NCBI RefSeq assembly: GCF_900660525.1 | Contig: NZ_LR214970.1 | Span: forward strand, 496,001-560,000 | Origin: Mycoplasmopsis bovigenitalium | Lineage (GTDB): Bacteria > Bacillota_I > Bacilli_A > Mycoplasmatales > Metamycoplasmataceae | Length of the DNA stretch: 64,000 nucleotides | Reading direction: 5' to 3' | Part shown: positions 9,544 through 19,348 of the stretch, in pieces | Position numbering within the stretch: the first letter of the stretch is position 1 | Layout: the number at the start of each line of letters is the position of its first letter | The notes under the pieces: model-generated | Seen by the model: only the letters and a program-made list of their open reading frames with translations | Database searches by the model: none | Told to the model about the DNA's origin: nothing | Made by a program: the position numbers and the translations under genes

Positions 9544-10363
9544 AATCGCCTCTTTGACATTTTGGACAATAATATGTGCCTCTACCACCTAATTTATATT
9601 TAATTATTAATGTTTGGCATCTTGAACAAGCTTGATTATTTTTGCCATGCACTTTTAAAAAGTTTTGAAATGAACCTCTTTTTCTATTCATAGATTCATA
9701 ACTTTGAATACTACTGCCACCTAATTCAATTGATTTATCCATTATTATGCCGGCAGATTTTACAAGTTTGCCTAACGTATTAATATCTAGTAATTTAGAA
9801 GGAGTAGACGGATGGATTTTTTGTTCTCAAAGAGCTTCATTGGCATAAATATTGCCAATACCTAGAATAAGAGTTTGGTCTAAAAGCGCATTTTTTATTG
9901 GCATATTTCTATTTTTAAGTTTTTTGTGTAATTCATTAATATTTATATTATTTGGTTCGCTTGCTAGCTTATTCAATGGCGGGCTATTAAATATAGTTTG
10001 TTTGGTTTTTAAGTGAAATGTACCAAAGGCTCTTGCGTCATTATAATATAAAAAACCTCCATCTAAACTAAATATTAGATGGTCGTGAATTTGTGGCTTA
10101 TGAAACTCCTTATAAAAAGAATATTTACCACTCATTCGTAAATGGCTTATTATAAACAAATCATTTGTAAGTTCAAAAATTATGTGTTTTCCAATATTTT
10201 TTACAGCAGTAATTTTTTGACCAATTAATTCATTTTTAAATTGATTAGGATCAATTTGCTTAATTAATTTTTCTTTGTTTATTTGTATAGATTTTATTGT
10301 TAAATTTTTCACTTTGCTATTAAGTTCACGGGCAACAATAGTCACTTCTGGAAGCTCTGGCAT
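9533..10363 (-). CDS. mutM: Formamidopyrimidine-DNA glycosylase
   Basis: MutM removes 8-oxoguanine and formamidopyrimidines and nicks the abasic site. The 276-aa protein starts MPELPEVTIVARELNSKV; Pro 2 is the catalytic nucleophile and Glu 3 the general acid. The H2TH region contains LGIGNIYANEALW, where the Trp codon is TGA. The C-terminal zinc finger reads CSRCQTLI...YYCPKCQ. The start overlaps the rsmE stop by one base. All catalytic features are intact. Confidence 0.96.
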
Positions 10364-11064
10364 TATTTCTCCTTAATTTTACTTAGCATTTTAATTGCGG
10401 CGGTTTCTGCTCTTAGAATTGTTTTGCCAAGCGAAATTATTTTGATTTGATCATAATTTTTGCTTGCAACATAATCAATTTCACTTTGACTAAAACCGCC
10501 TTCAGGGCCTATTAAAACAACTGAATCAGTTTCAATATTATCTAGAGTGTTATCTGTTGAAACTAATTCATGAGCAATATACAATTTATAACCTTTTTCA
10601 ACATAAAAATCAATAATATTGGTAAATTTTTGAACACTTGTTATTTCAGGTATCACATTACGAAAACTTTGTTCAGCAGCTGATAAAATTTTTGCTTTAT
10701 AACGCTGCATTTTTTTGTCACTAAAATTATTTTGAGCATATTTATGATTGCAAAATTGACTTAACATTGGAATTATTTTTTTAACACCTAATTCAGTAGC
10801 TTTTTCAATCATTCATTCAAAACGCTCAGGTTTTATTATTGGAGCGGCAAGCACAAGATCTTTTTGATATTCATTATCAATATTTACTTGTTCAATAATA
10901 TCGGCACATAATGTTTCTTTATTTAATTTGCACTTATAAAACTGATTTTGATAATTGATTAAAAAATCATCATTTTCTAGACGAGCAACTTTAATATGGT
11001 GTAGCAAGTCTTTATCTAAAAGAAATGAATTGTTTTGTTTATTATCGCAAAAAAATCTGTGCAT
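10363..11064 (-). CDS. rsmE: 16S rRNA m3U1498 methyltransferase RsmE
   Basis: RsmE is a SPOUT-class enzyme that methylates N3 of U1498 in 16S rRNA. The 233-aa protein starts MHRFFCDNK and has the knot motifs VLIGPEGGFSQSEID and SLGKTILRAETA near the C-terminus. One TGA (Trp) at about 10810 follows the PIIKPERFE stretch and must be read through. It is the first gene of the rsmE-mutM-smr unit and overlaps mutM by one base. Confidence 0.95.
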
Positions 11065-11135
11065 AATACCCCTTTAATTTATAAATATTTTACCCAAAAC
11101 TTGCATTTATTAGTTCATTATCGTTAAATTTCAAA

Positions 11136-11157
11136 TAAAAAACCGGTTACCCGGCTT
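11136..11157 (-). terminator. Terminator of the dcw cluster after ftsZ
   Basis: On the minus strand a CCGG-GTAA-CCGG hairpin is followed by TTTTTTAT, 15 nt after the ftsZ stop. Confidence 0.8.
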
Positions 11158-11171
11158 TAATGCATGCATAT

Positions 11172-12254
11172 TTAAAATTCTGGTAGTTTATCAATGTTTT
11201 TGTTTATTGAATCACTTGAATCATAAGAATTAAAAGCATTGGTAATTTCGTCATCTATTATCTGAGATAAATCCATATTATTATTAATAATATAGCTAGT
11301 TGATGAATTATGATTTCCTTGAGTTAGTATATAACTAAATTTTAGATAATCATCTCGCGAATCTTCATGTTCTTTATAATCAATTCCAAATTTACCATCA
11401 ATATCTTCAGGTAATTGGTATTCTTCAATTATTTTTTTTCTTAATTCCAAAATGTCTGCATAAGATATTTTTGTATCTACTGTGCAATTGGTAAGTAAAG
11501 TGGCGAAACTTGTGGGTTTATCAATAAAACTCGATGAGTCTCTAGCTGCTTCAAAAGCATTAGCAACTTTGTCGCCATTTTGCGATTTTCCGCTAGCAAC
11601 AACAATTTTACCCCCATTTATTAAAGCACTTTTAACATCACTGAAGTCAATATTTAGATCACTAACATTGCTGATAATATCGTCAATAACATCAATAGTT
11701 GTTTCAACGGCAACATTAGCCATTTTAACTGCTTGATACATTGGTAATTCAGCATTTTGTTGTAACATTCTGTTATTATCAATTACCATATATGAATTTA
11801 CACATTGGGTTAATTTCTCTAGGTAATTGTTTGCTAATTCAAGTTTTCTTTTTCCGACTATATCAGCCATTGGCAAAGTAATTATTGCAAGTGTTAAAAT
11901 ATTTTTATTTCTTGCAAGTTTTGCAATGGTTTCGCTAGCACCAGTGCCTGTGCCGCCGCCAAAACCGCTAACAATAATTAACATATTGCAATCATCTATG
12001 ATTTGCGAAATTTGCTCAGAACTTTCTTCAGCAGCTTGGGCTCCTAATTTAGGGTCACCACCAGTGCCTGAACCATTTAGAGAAGTTCCAAGAATAATTT
12101 TGTTAGTTATTTTGGTTTTATTAAGTTTATTTTTATCTGTATCAGCTGCATAAATTTCAATATTTGTGTTTTGACGTTCAATTAGCGACTCACAAATATT
12201 TAAACCTGCATTACCAATACCAATTACTTTAATTTTTATTGCATCAGGTTCCAT
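11172..12254 (-). CDS. ftsZ: Cell division protein FtsZ
   Basis: FtsZ is a tubulin-like GTPase that builds the division ring. The 360-aa protein has the N-terminal IKVIGIGNAGLNI nucleotide fold, the tubulin signature GFGGGTGTGAS at residues 97-107, and the T7-loop region with NIDFSDVKSALINGGK. The tail is acidic and Asn/Ser-rich and lacks an obvious FtsA/ZipA-binding peptide. It is the last gene of the dcw cluster and starts 2 nt after the FtsA-like frame ends. Confidence 0.95.
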   Translation of the reverse strand: MEPDAIKIKVIGIGNAGLNICESLIERQNTNIEIYAADTDKNKLNKTKITNKIILGTSLNGSGTGGDPKLGAQAAEESSEQISQIIDDCNMLIIVSGFGGGTGTGASETIAKLARNKNILTLAIITLPMADIVGKRKLELANNYLEKLTQCVNSYMVIDNNRMLQQNAELPMYQAVKMANVAVETTIDVIDDIISNVSDLNIDFSDVKSALINGGKIVVASGKSQNGDKVANAFEAARDSSSFIDKPTSFATLLTNCTVDTKISYADILELRKKIIEEYQLPEDIDGKFGIDYKEHEDSRDDYLKFSYILTQGNHNSSTSYIINNNMDLSQIIDDEITNAFNSYDSSDSINKNIDKLPEF

Positions 12255-12256
12255 TG

Positions 12257-13414
12257 CTATTTCCTTAAATTATTGTTTTTAAAGTTACTAAATAGTTTTT
12301 GAAAAATGTTTTTTGACTTGAATTCACTGACATTTGTCAATGTTTGTGATTGATCTTCTTTATTGACTAGTGAACTTAAATTGTATGCTCCATAATGAAT
12401 TGCATCCAAAGCATCATAACTTTTATCATTTTCAGAAAAATCAACAATTTTTATGTATTTAATATCATTAATATAGCTTTTTACTAAATCATTATAAGGA
12501 GATTTGATAATAAAAATTACTTGTTGACCTTCTGAATAATGTTCATAATAAGCTTTTTTAACAAATTCACATAATCTTTGAATTAAGTTTTCAAAAGCTT
12601 TTAAGATATTACCTTGTTTAGAATTAAATTTTTTTGAATTGAAATATGACCAGTTAGTTAGTGTTGCATCAAGAAATGCGCGAGTTTGTTCTTCTCTGCA
12701 ATTTAATTTTTGCGAAACTAACTTAATTACTGTATCAAGTGGTAAATTTCGGTTAACACTAAATAAATTAACATCATTGAAAAAACCATCAATTTTTACA
12801 CCCTCAGCATCAAATTCAACAAGTGCAACGTGTTTATCTAATTTTTGCGAAGCATTTAAGCAAGTTGATTTTGAAAATGTATTTTTTATTGTTATGTTGT
12901 ATTTTTTAAATAATGAAGTGATTGCTAAATACAATTCTTTGTTTGAATCTAAAAATAACATTGAATAATGAATAATCAAAATTTGTGCTTGTTTTTCAAA
13001 ATTTAATGTTTGATATTTTTTTGATACACCTTGATTTATTAACTCATACATAAATGCTTTTTTTCTTAAGCAAAATGAGTTGTTATCAAGTTCTTTTGAC
13101 AAATATTGTTCAAAGTTATTAATATGAGTTTGTGATATATTATTATCAACTTTTTGCTAATATTTATTTATATAACATTGAGTTTTAAAGTGTTTGTCAT
13201 CCAGAATAAGATTGTATTCAACACTGTATTTTTTAAACTTAATTTTTTGTGTTAGTAAAGTTTTTATAAATTTAATGAATTTCTCTATATCTTCAATGTT
13301 TTGGTAAAAATATGATTCGTTTAATATTGTGCTAAAACTTGAGTCAGTGTCGCAAATAACACTGGCTCGAATTATTTTGTTGGCTACTTCAAAGTTGACA
13401 ACAAAATTCTTCAT
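12257..13414 (-). pseudogene. FtsA-like dcw gene split by an in-frame TAG
   Basis: Two open stretches in the same frame, 13160-13414 (85 aa) and 12257-13156 (about 299 codons), are separated by a single TAG at 13157-13159. Together they span 386 codons, a plausible length for the FtsA-like gene that sits between rsmH and ftsZ in mycoplasmas. The segment KHVALVEFDAEGVKIDGFF then NLPLDTVIKLVSQKL resembles the FtsA phosphate-2 region and the loop after it, without the catalytic glycines. No convincing ribosome site or ATG precedes the second stretch; only TTG or a far internal ATG is available. The gene is most likely interrupted by a nonsense mutation, unless TAG is a sequencing error or is read through. 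Confidence 0.7.
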
Positions 13415-13425
13415 AACTTCTCCTT

Positions 13426-14328
13426 TTATATTAATTTAGTTAAAACTCTTAATTTAGCACTTCTTGATCGATTGTTTAGCTCGATTTCACTTGAACTAGG
13501 ATCAATAACTTTTACACTGAAATTTTTTTGTTCTTTTATTGGCATTTTGGCGGGCATTTTATCTTTGATAAGAGCGCCAAAAAATTTTTTAACAATTCTA
13601 TCTTCGATTGAATGAAAACTTATAATAGCTAACTTAGCATTTGGTTTTAATAAATCTAGACTTTTATTAAGCATAGTTTGCAACGATTTAAATTCATTAT
13701 TGACAGCAATTCTAATTGCTTGAAAAACCGCTTTGCATGGGTTTTTCGCGTTAACAATTTTTGCTGGTAATGAATTTCTAATTACATTCGCAAATTGTAA
13801 TGTTGTATCAATTGGGCGAGACTTAACAATGGCATTCGCAACTTGACGAGCAAGCTTTACCTCTGCGTTATTAATTAAAATCTGCTCAAGAGATGCAACA
13901 TCATAATTATTGATGATGTAATGCGCATCTAAACTTTGATTTTGGTCCATTCGCATATCAAGATATGCATCTTTGTTGTAACTAAAACCGCGCTCAGCAT
14001 TATCAATTTGTGGAGAAGAAATTCCTAAATCTGCAATTATTCCATCAACAGATTTAATTCCAAGTTTATTTAGCTCTTCAGTTATATATTTAAAGTCTGA
14101 CTTAACTAATATGAAATTTGTATTAATTTTACTCAAACGCTCGCGACTTTTCTCTATCGCAAAGTCATCTTTGTCAAAACTAATTAGTTTACCTGTTGTT
14201 AATTTTTCTAATATGGCTGCTGAATGTCCACCCATCCCAAGCGTTAAATCCACATAAATTCCATCTGGTTTAACTTGCAATGAATCAATAGTTTCCTTCA
14301 GCAACACTGAATAATGATTATCTAGCAT
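13426..14328 (-). CDS. rsmH: 16S rRNA m4C1402 methyltransferase RsmH (MraW)
   Basis: RsmH methylates N4 of C1402 in 16S rRNA using S-adenosylmethionine. The 300-aa protein has HYSVLLKETIDSL, VDLTLGMGGHS (motif I), DGIIADLGISSPQID and AIISFHSIEDRIVKKFF, all typical. I prefer the ATG at 14328, which gives MLDNHYSVLL and matches homologues; an in-frame ATG at 14343 adds five residues. Either start overlaps the end of mraZ, so translation is coupled. Confidence 0.95.
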   Translation of the reverse strand: MLDNHYSVLLKETIDSLQVKPDGIYVDLTLGMGGHSAAILEKLTTGKLISFDKDDFAIEKSRERLSKINTNFILVKSDFKYITEELNKLGIKSVDGIIADLGISSPQIDNAERGFSYNKDAYLDMRMDQNQSLDAHYIINNYDVASLEQILINNAEVKLARQVANAIVKSRPIDTTLQFANVIRNSLPAKIVNAKNPCKAVFQAIRIAVNNEFKSLQTMLNKSLDLLKPNAKLAIISFHSIEDRIVKKFFGALIKDKMPAKMPIKEQKNFSVKVIDPSSSEIELNNRSRSAKLRVLTKLI

Positions 14329-14749
14329 ATTTTGCCAACTCATTTGCAGCGTTTTCTAATTCTTCAACACTCATTTGCTCATTATATTTTTCAAAGTTTT
14401 CTGCTGACCAAAGTTCAACAGAATTACCAACTCCAATAAAAATAACGTCTTTTTGGATAGCAGCTTTAGTAATAACGTTTTTAGGTAAAACAAAACGCGC
14501 CAATGAATCAAGTTCGATTTCATGAGTGTTTCCAAGTCAAAAACGCTTTAACAAATTCGCGTTTTTGTCAAAAGCACTCTTAGAAGTTAAGTCAGCGGTT
14601 AGTTTTGCAAACTCAGCTTCGCTCCGTAATTCAACAATATTTTGCATTCCGATTGTTAAATAGAATTTCGAGCCCAGTGCATCACGCAATTTAGCAGGCA
14701 ACGCAACTCTATTTTTCGAATCAATTGTTCTATCGTATTGTCCGTACAC
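14318..14749 (-). CDS. mraZ: Transcriptional regulator MraZ
   Basis: MraZ is a ring-forming DNA-binding protein of the AbrB-like fold that controls its own division cluster. The 143-aa protein has two repeats, YDRTIDSKNRVALPAKLRD and LDSLARFVLPKN. The start is taken as GTG at 14747-14749 because GGAGG precedes it at 5 nt and the protein then begins MYGQYDRTID as in the family. An in-frame GTG four codons upstream lies within the ribosome-site region. One TGA (Trp) falls between the two repeats. Confidence 0.93.
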
Positions 14750-14772
14750 ACTTTCCTCCACTATCCACCACT
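14748..14772 (-). promoter_or_regulatory. MraZ-box direct repeats (putative operator)
   Basis: On the minus strand three pentamers AGTGG, AGTGG and AGTGT recur at exactly 10-nt spacing (14768-14772, 14758-14762, 14748-14752). They cover the ribosome site and start codon of mraZ. Repeats of this type are known MraZ targets in mycoplasmas and other bacteria. The location suggests repression of the dcw operon by MraZ itself. Confidence 0.75.
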
Positions 14773-15116
14773 ATTCTACATTATTATTGCTTTAATTTCT
14801 AATTAATTTTTAATAATTTTTCCAAGATTTTTGCATATAAAACAAAAACGAATTTTTGGGTGATTTTTTACAGCAAAAATTCGTTTTTTGTAAATTTAAC
14901 AATTTTGTAAAAAAGTGGATAAAAATTTATGAAATAAGCGTTTCATAATTAAAAAAATCTGTTTTTTACAACCAAAAATAAAAAATAGTCAAAGATAAAC
15001 AAAAAATCAATCTATTTTTCAATGAATTTTTGAATGCATTTTGCAAAATAAATAATTACGAAAAAATTACCTAGATATATAATTTAAATTATTTATTTTA
15101 TATTTGAAGGAGCTAC
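14773..15116. other. Divergent intergenic region with long inverted repeat
   Basis: This gap between divergent mraZ and the M20 peptidase gene holds a near-perfect 16-bp inverted repeat: CAAAAACGAATTTTTG at 14843-14858 and its reverse complement with one extra T at about 14874-14890. It could act as a factor-independent stop in either direction or bind a regulator. Downstream is a single DnaA-box-like GTGGATAA (14915-14922) and very AT-rich DNA. I see no gene in it. Confidence 0.5.
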
Positions 15117-16307
15117 ATGTCTTATTTAACAAGAGCAAAAGAACTTTTTGAAGAAGCAAAACAAATTAGACGTCAAATTCACGCTAATCCCGAAGTTGGC
15201 TTCGAATTGCCAAATACTGCAAAATTAATTGAAAAAATACTAGATAAATACAATATTAAACACCAAAGACTTGACGATACCTACGCAATTATTGGAACAT
15301 TAGGTGATGCCAAAAAAGGTAAAACCTTACTTTTAAGAGCTGATATGGATGCGTTGCCAACTACTGAAGAATCAGGATTAGATTTTGCATCTAAAAATGG
15401 TGCCGCGCACCTTTGCGGTCATGATTTGCACACTACTTGTTTGCTTATTTCTTTAATTATTCTTAAAGAAAATGAAAACAAATTAAAGGGCCAAATTAAA
15501 TTTTTATTCCAACCCGCTGAAGAAACACTAAATGGTGGAGCATTAATGCTTAAAAAAGGTATTTTAAATAACCCTAAACCAGATGCTGGCTTAGCACTTC
15601 ATATGTGACCTAATGGCGAAAAACTTGGTATATTAGTTCAAAGAAAAGAAGCATTAGCATCTGCATTAAATTTCAAAATCGAAATTGAGGGCAAGGGCGC
15701 ACATGGCGCTATGCCATTTAATGGTGTTGATCCAGTTTTTGTAGCATCGCAAATTATTAACGCAACAAATGGCATTCTTGCAAGAGAATTGCCATCAAAT
15801 AAAGGCGCATCATTATCAATGGGCTTTATTGAAGCTCCTGGCGGAGCTATTAATGTTGTGCCATCAAGAGCATATCTTCAAGGTACAGCTCGTTCATTAT
15901 TTGCTGAAACTACTGAACACTTAAGAACTCGCCTTCCAGAAGTAACTGAGTATATTGCTAAGGCATTTAGAGCAAATGCTAAATTTGAATTTGTAGCAAA
16001 TGTTCCCGCACTAGTTAATAATGAAAATATGGCTGATTTAGTTATAGAATCATCGCAGCAATCACTTAATAATGAATATAATGTTGATTATTATGAACCT
16101 GCACTTGCTTCAGAAGACTATGCTCACATTGCTGACGAATTGCCAGAATCTTGTTACTTTTTGGTTTCGTGTCCTGCTTTTGAAGACAAAAGCAAAAATA
16201 TTGGTGTTCATAATCCTAAAACCATATTTAACGAGCAAGCACTAATTATTGGTCCAACTGCCATGGTTCAATCTGCAATTAATTGATTAGATAAAAATTC
16301 TAAGTAA
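15117..16307 (+). CDS. M20-family metallopeptidase (amidohydrolase)
   Basis: This 396-aa cytoplasmic enzyme belongs to the IAA-amino acid hydrolase/hippurate hydrolase group of M20 peptidases. The metal ligands are visible: RRQIHANPEVGFE, LRADMDALPTTEESGLDF, HLCGHDLHTT, FQPAEETLNGGALML (catalytic Glu) and, near the end, GVHNPKTIFNE. TGA codons at 15606 and 16284 are Trp. AGGAGC lies 6 nt before the start. It probably releases amino acids from N-acyl or peptide substrates; the exact substrate is unknown. It overlaps the next gene by one base. Confidence 0.92.
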
Positions 16308-16954
16308 TGCTTAAAATCTTAGGTTTAGAACTAGATTGAGTTACCATTTTTGAAATAATTGGCACAATAGCCTTTGCTGCATCAGGAGCTGATGTAGCAA
16401 TCAAAAAGAAAATGGACTTATTTGGTATAACTGTTTTAGGTGTCACAACCGCAGTTGGCGGGGGGATAATTCGTGACATTATATTAAACAAAGATGAACT
16501 AACAGCATTTACTAGCCCAATATATATATCTTTGGCAATAGTGGCATCAATAATTACCTTTTTATTAAAAAATAAAAGAATTATTGATGTTGATAGCAAA
16601 TTTTTCAATTTTGTAGATGCTCTAGGACTTGGTGTATTTACAATTGTTGGTAGTCAGCAAGCAATCGAAATAAAACAGATAACTGAAATAAATGCAAGAA
16701 ATATAATATTAATAATGTTCACTGGTGCTATAACAGGCGTTGGTGGGGGAATAATTAGAGATATATTTGCCAATCGAGTCCCAGTTATTTTTGAAAAAAA
16801 TATATATGCATTAGCCTCAGTATTAGGAACAATTGTTTTAATGCTTCTTTATCGTGTTGATATTAAGTTTGCGATGCTAATTGCCTCATTTACTGTGATT
16901 ATGGTTAGAATCCTGTCAATTAAGTTCAATGTATCGCTCCCAAAACCCAAATAA
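16307..16954 (+). CDS. TRIC-type cation channel family protein (YicG/UPF0126)
   Basis: This 215-aa membrane protein has about seven hydrophobic segments arranged as two repeats. Each repeat carries the hallmark GVTTAVGGGIIRDI or GVGGGIIRDIFANR. Bacterial members form trimeric cation channels related to animal TRIC. It begins inside the stop codon of the peptidase gene, so the two are translationally coupled. Two early TGA codons are Trp. Confidence 0.9.
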
Positions 16955-16955
16955 T

Positions 16956-16979
16956 AAAATGCGCGCGTGCGCATTTTTT
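16956..16979. terminator. Bidirectional terminator
   Basis: AAAATGCGC-GCG-TGCGCATTTTTT forms a strong hairpin with runs on both sides. It serves the TRIC-family gene and the convergent methyltransferase remnant. Confidence 0.8.
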
Positions 16980-17633
16980 AGTCTTCATAAAATAAAACAG
17001 AAATATATGAATCAATAATTTGTTTAGAACGCTCAATAATTTGTTCTTTAAATTCATTAAATGAATCTCTTGTTAAATTTTGAGGAAATGAAATAATGTT
17101 TGGCAAATTTATTTTTTTATCCTGTGACCAAACAAATTTGTTTTCCTTTTTGCTTTTACCAAAATCAATTTGTTTATACCATTCACTCTCCCCATATTTG
17201 CAACGGATAAGCCTTGACAAGGAAATGAATAGGTTACTAAGTCAATTTTTTCTTTTTCAATAATATTTCCATTCATTTTAGTAATATCTACTTGGTTATT
17301 TGCTAGGATTATTCAAGCAGCTAAATGCTGTTTAAAAATAATGTCTTTTCCATTTAATTTTGATTGTTTTTTTGAATCTAATGAAATGGCATAATTACTC
17401 AAAAACAAATCAATTTGCTGTTCATTATCAAGTTTTTTTGATTGTAAAACTTGTTTAAAATTCTTTAATAAGTCATGGTGAATTGCTGTGTAGGCAATAT
17501 TTGCTCTTGCATCTCAATCAGCGGTTGCTTTTATATTAAAAATTTTTCCTTTTATGCCAATCTTTTTTATCGCTTTATGCTGTGCTCCTATTCCTGAAAA
17601 AGTTTCTAAAACATTAATTATTTTGCTTTTCAT
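16978..17633 (-). pseudogene. Cytosine-C5 DNA methyltransferase remnant
   Basis: The frame from ATG at 17631-17633 begins NVLETFSGIGAQHKAIKKIG, the C5-methylase SAM motif I. It reaches motif IV, TYSFPCQGLSVANMGR, with the catalytic Cys near residue 138. It then leaves the family within about ten residues and stops at 17109. A second frame (16978-17220) covers the rest and ends in SFPQNLTRDSFNEFKEQIIE, which shows no later methylase motifs (no ENV or target-recognition region). The sequence looks like an N-terminal methylase fragment joined by deletion to the tail of something else, perhaps a lost restriction partner. Both Trp codons in the tail are TGG. Confidence 0.7.
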
Positions 17634-17637
17634 AAAT

Positions 17638-17671
17638 AGAAAAAAGCCTTAAATGAATTTAAGGCATTAAA
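17638..17671 (-). terminator. Terminator after the glycosyltransferase gene
   Basis: On the minus strand GCCTTAAA and TTTAAGGC arms are followed by TTTTTT. Confidence 0.7.
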
Positions 17672-17810
17672 ATATTGCTTTGATATTATTTTAGAAACTT
17701 TTTTAAGACTATCAATTATATATATACTAAATATTGATTATTTGTATTAGTATTCATATTAAAATTATAAATTTTATTCTAAATTTAATAAGAAATTCAT
17801 TCATAATTTC

Positions 17811-19084
17811 CTACATTTGAACTATATCTTTTGTGTCTGAATGTTTAATAGGTTTCCAAACTACTTTTTTCTTTAATAGCGCAGTTAAAAAAGCTGCTAA
17901 GTAAATGAAAAATGCAATCGGAAATAAAATTGAGTATCAGATCTTTTTTATAAAAGATGCTTTGATTCTTTTAAACTCGGTCAAAGTTGTTATTAATCCA
18001 AAAACAAAAGGAGTTAAAAATGTTAAACTAATTCCGATAGTTAAATTAATAATTGCATAATTTCCTAGAGTAATGTTAGAAGTTGAATATCCAAAAATTG
18101 CAAATGACAAATTAACCAAAAATGAAAGAATAAAAATTAAACTGGTTGGGAAAATGAATGAAAATATATCAAACGCAGATATACTTGTGAATGATTTTAA
18201 AAATAGTTTTCCAGAATATTTTCTAAAAACTTGTAAAAAACCTTTAGCTCAGCGAGTTCGTTGTCTAAAAAATGTTTTTAAATCTGTGGGCTGTTCATCA
18301 TATGTTATTGCATCTTTAGCATATCCAATTTTTTGACCCTTTGAAACTAAATCTGATGATAGTTGAATATCCTCAGTTAGTAAATGGTATTTTCAACCAT
18401 CTTTTAAAATATTTGAATCAACTAAAAATCCTGTGCCAGATATCGAACAACTTATATTTAGAGCATTTTTTGGTCTATTAACAAATACTGATTCACGAAT
18501 GTACATTAATCCAGAAATTGCTGCAACCCATGATGAATTGTAATTTTTAGGCATTCTGTATGATGTAATTATTTTGTATCCTTTTGAATACTCAATATTG
18601 ATATAGTGTAAAAAATCTTTATCAACAACATTATCAGCATCAAACACAATAAAAGCATCATATTCTAATGAATTAGATAGCTGCCCCCCCCCCGTCTTAA
18701 TTGGTTAATATGCTTTATTGCATAATCCAAAGTATAGCCTTTGCCAATGTTTTGAGTATCATTTCTTTCAATAACAATCGCACCTTCTTGGTCTGCAATT
18801 TCTTTTGTATTATCAGTGCAATTGTCTGCAATTACATAAATATCAAATAAATCAGATGGATAATTTTGACATTTAAGAGACTTAATTAAATTCGCAATCA
18901 CGCTACTTTCATTTCGAGCAGGGATTAGAATCGCAAATTTGTGCATAGCGCACATTAAACTATTCTTTTTATTTTTAAATATTCTTAATATGAACCCAAC
19001 AACAAAATACAAGATATTTAAACATAGGAATAAAAGAGAAAATATCAACATCGATATATTAAACCACATTAAAAATATTTGCAT
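17811..19084 (-). CDS. gsmA: Processive family-2 glycosyltransferase, phase-variable (OFF)
   Basis: The gene encodes a membrane polysaccharide synthase: two N-terminal membrane helices, a GT2 domain and several C-terminal helices. It shows ILIPARNESSVIANLI, a DxD in VFDADNVVD, LLTEDIQ, and the RQRTRWAKG (QxxRW) motif of processive synthases. A run of ten G (minus strand, 18684-18693) sits after residue 132. With ten G the frame breaks and stops 6 codons later (19084 to 18665). With eleven G it reads on into SNSLEYDAFIVFDADN and gives about 424 aa ending at 17811. GsmA of Mycoplasma agalactiae, a beta-1,6-glucan synthase under poly-G control, is the closest known parallel; the symbol is given by analogy. 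Confidence 0.8.
18684..18693 (-). repeat. Poly-G contingency tract (G10) in glycosyltransferase gene
   Basis: Ten consecutive C on the plus strand are a rare motif in such AT-rich DNA. Slipped-strand changes of one base restore (11 or 8 G) or break the glycosyltransferase frame. Confidence 0.9.
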
Positions 19085-19291
19085 TATTGCTCCTTAACAA
19101 ATTATTTAGCATTTTTTATTGGTTAATACTAAATAAATATCAAAAATTATAATAAAGTTTTAATTAAAAGTAATAAATATTACATTTATAAAGAAATAAA
19201 TGTATAAAGAATATTGATTAATGTTACGACATTTCAGTTAACAATGTTTAATAAATCACAATCACTAAAAAAGTTTCTATTAAAACTAAAC

Positions 19292-19348
19292 AAAAAAAGC
19301 CAACACTTTTAACGCGTTAACTTTTTTTCATGTTTAGTAATGTTGGCT
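19292..19348 (-). terminator. Terminator overlapping the rmuC stop
   Basis: On the minus strand AGCCAACA and TGTTGGCT arms enclose a second small hairpin (GTTAACGCGTTAA) and are followed by TTTTTTTG. Confidence 0.65.

Noticed and set aside
14915-14922. GTGGATAA as a DnaA box and this AT-rich gap as oriC
   Set aside because: Only one box is present, dnaA and dnaN are not nearby, and no cluster of boxes is visible.
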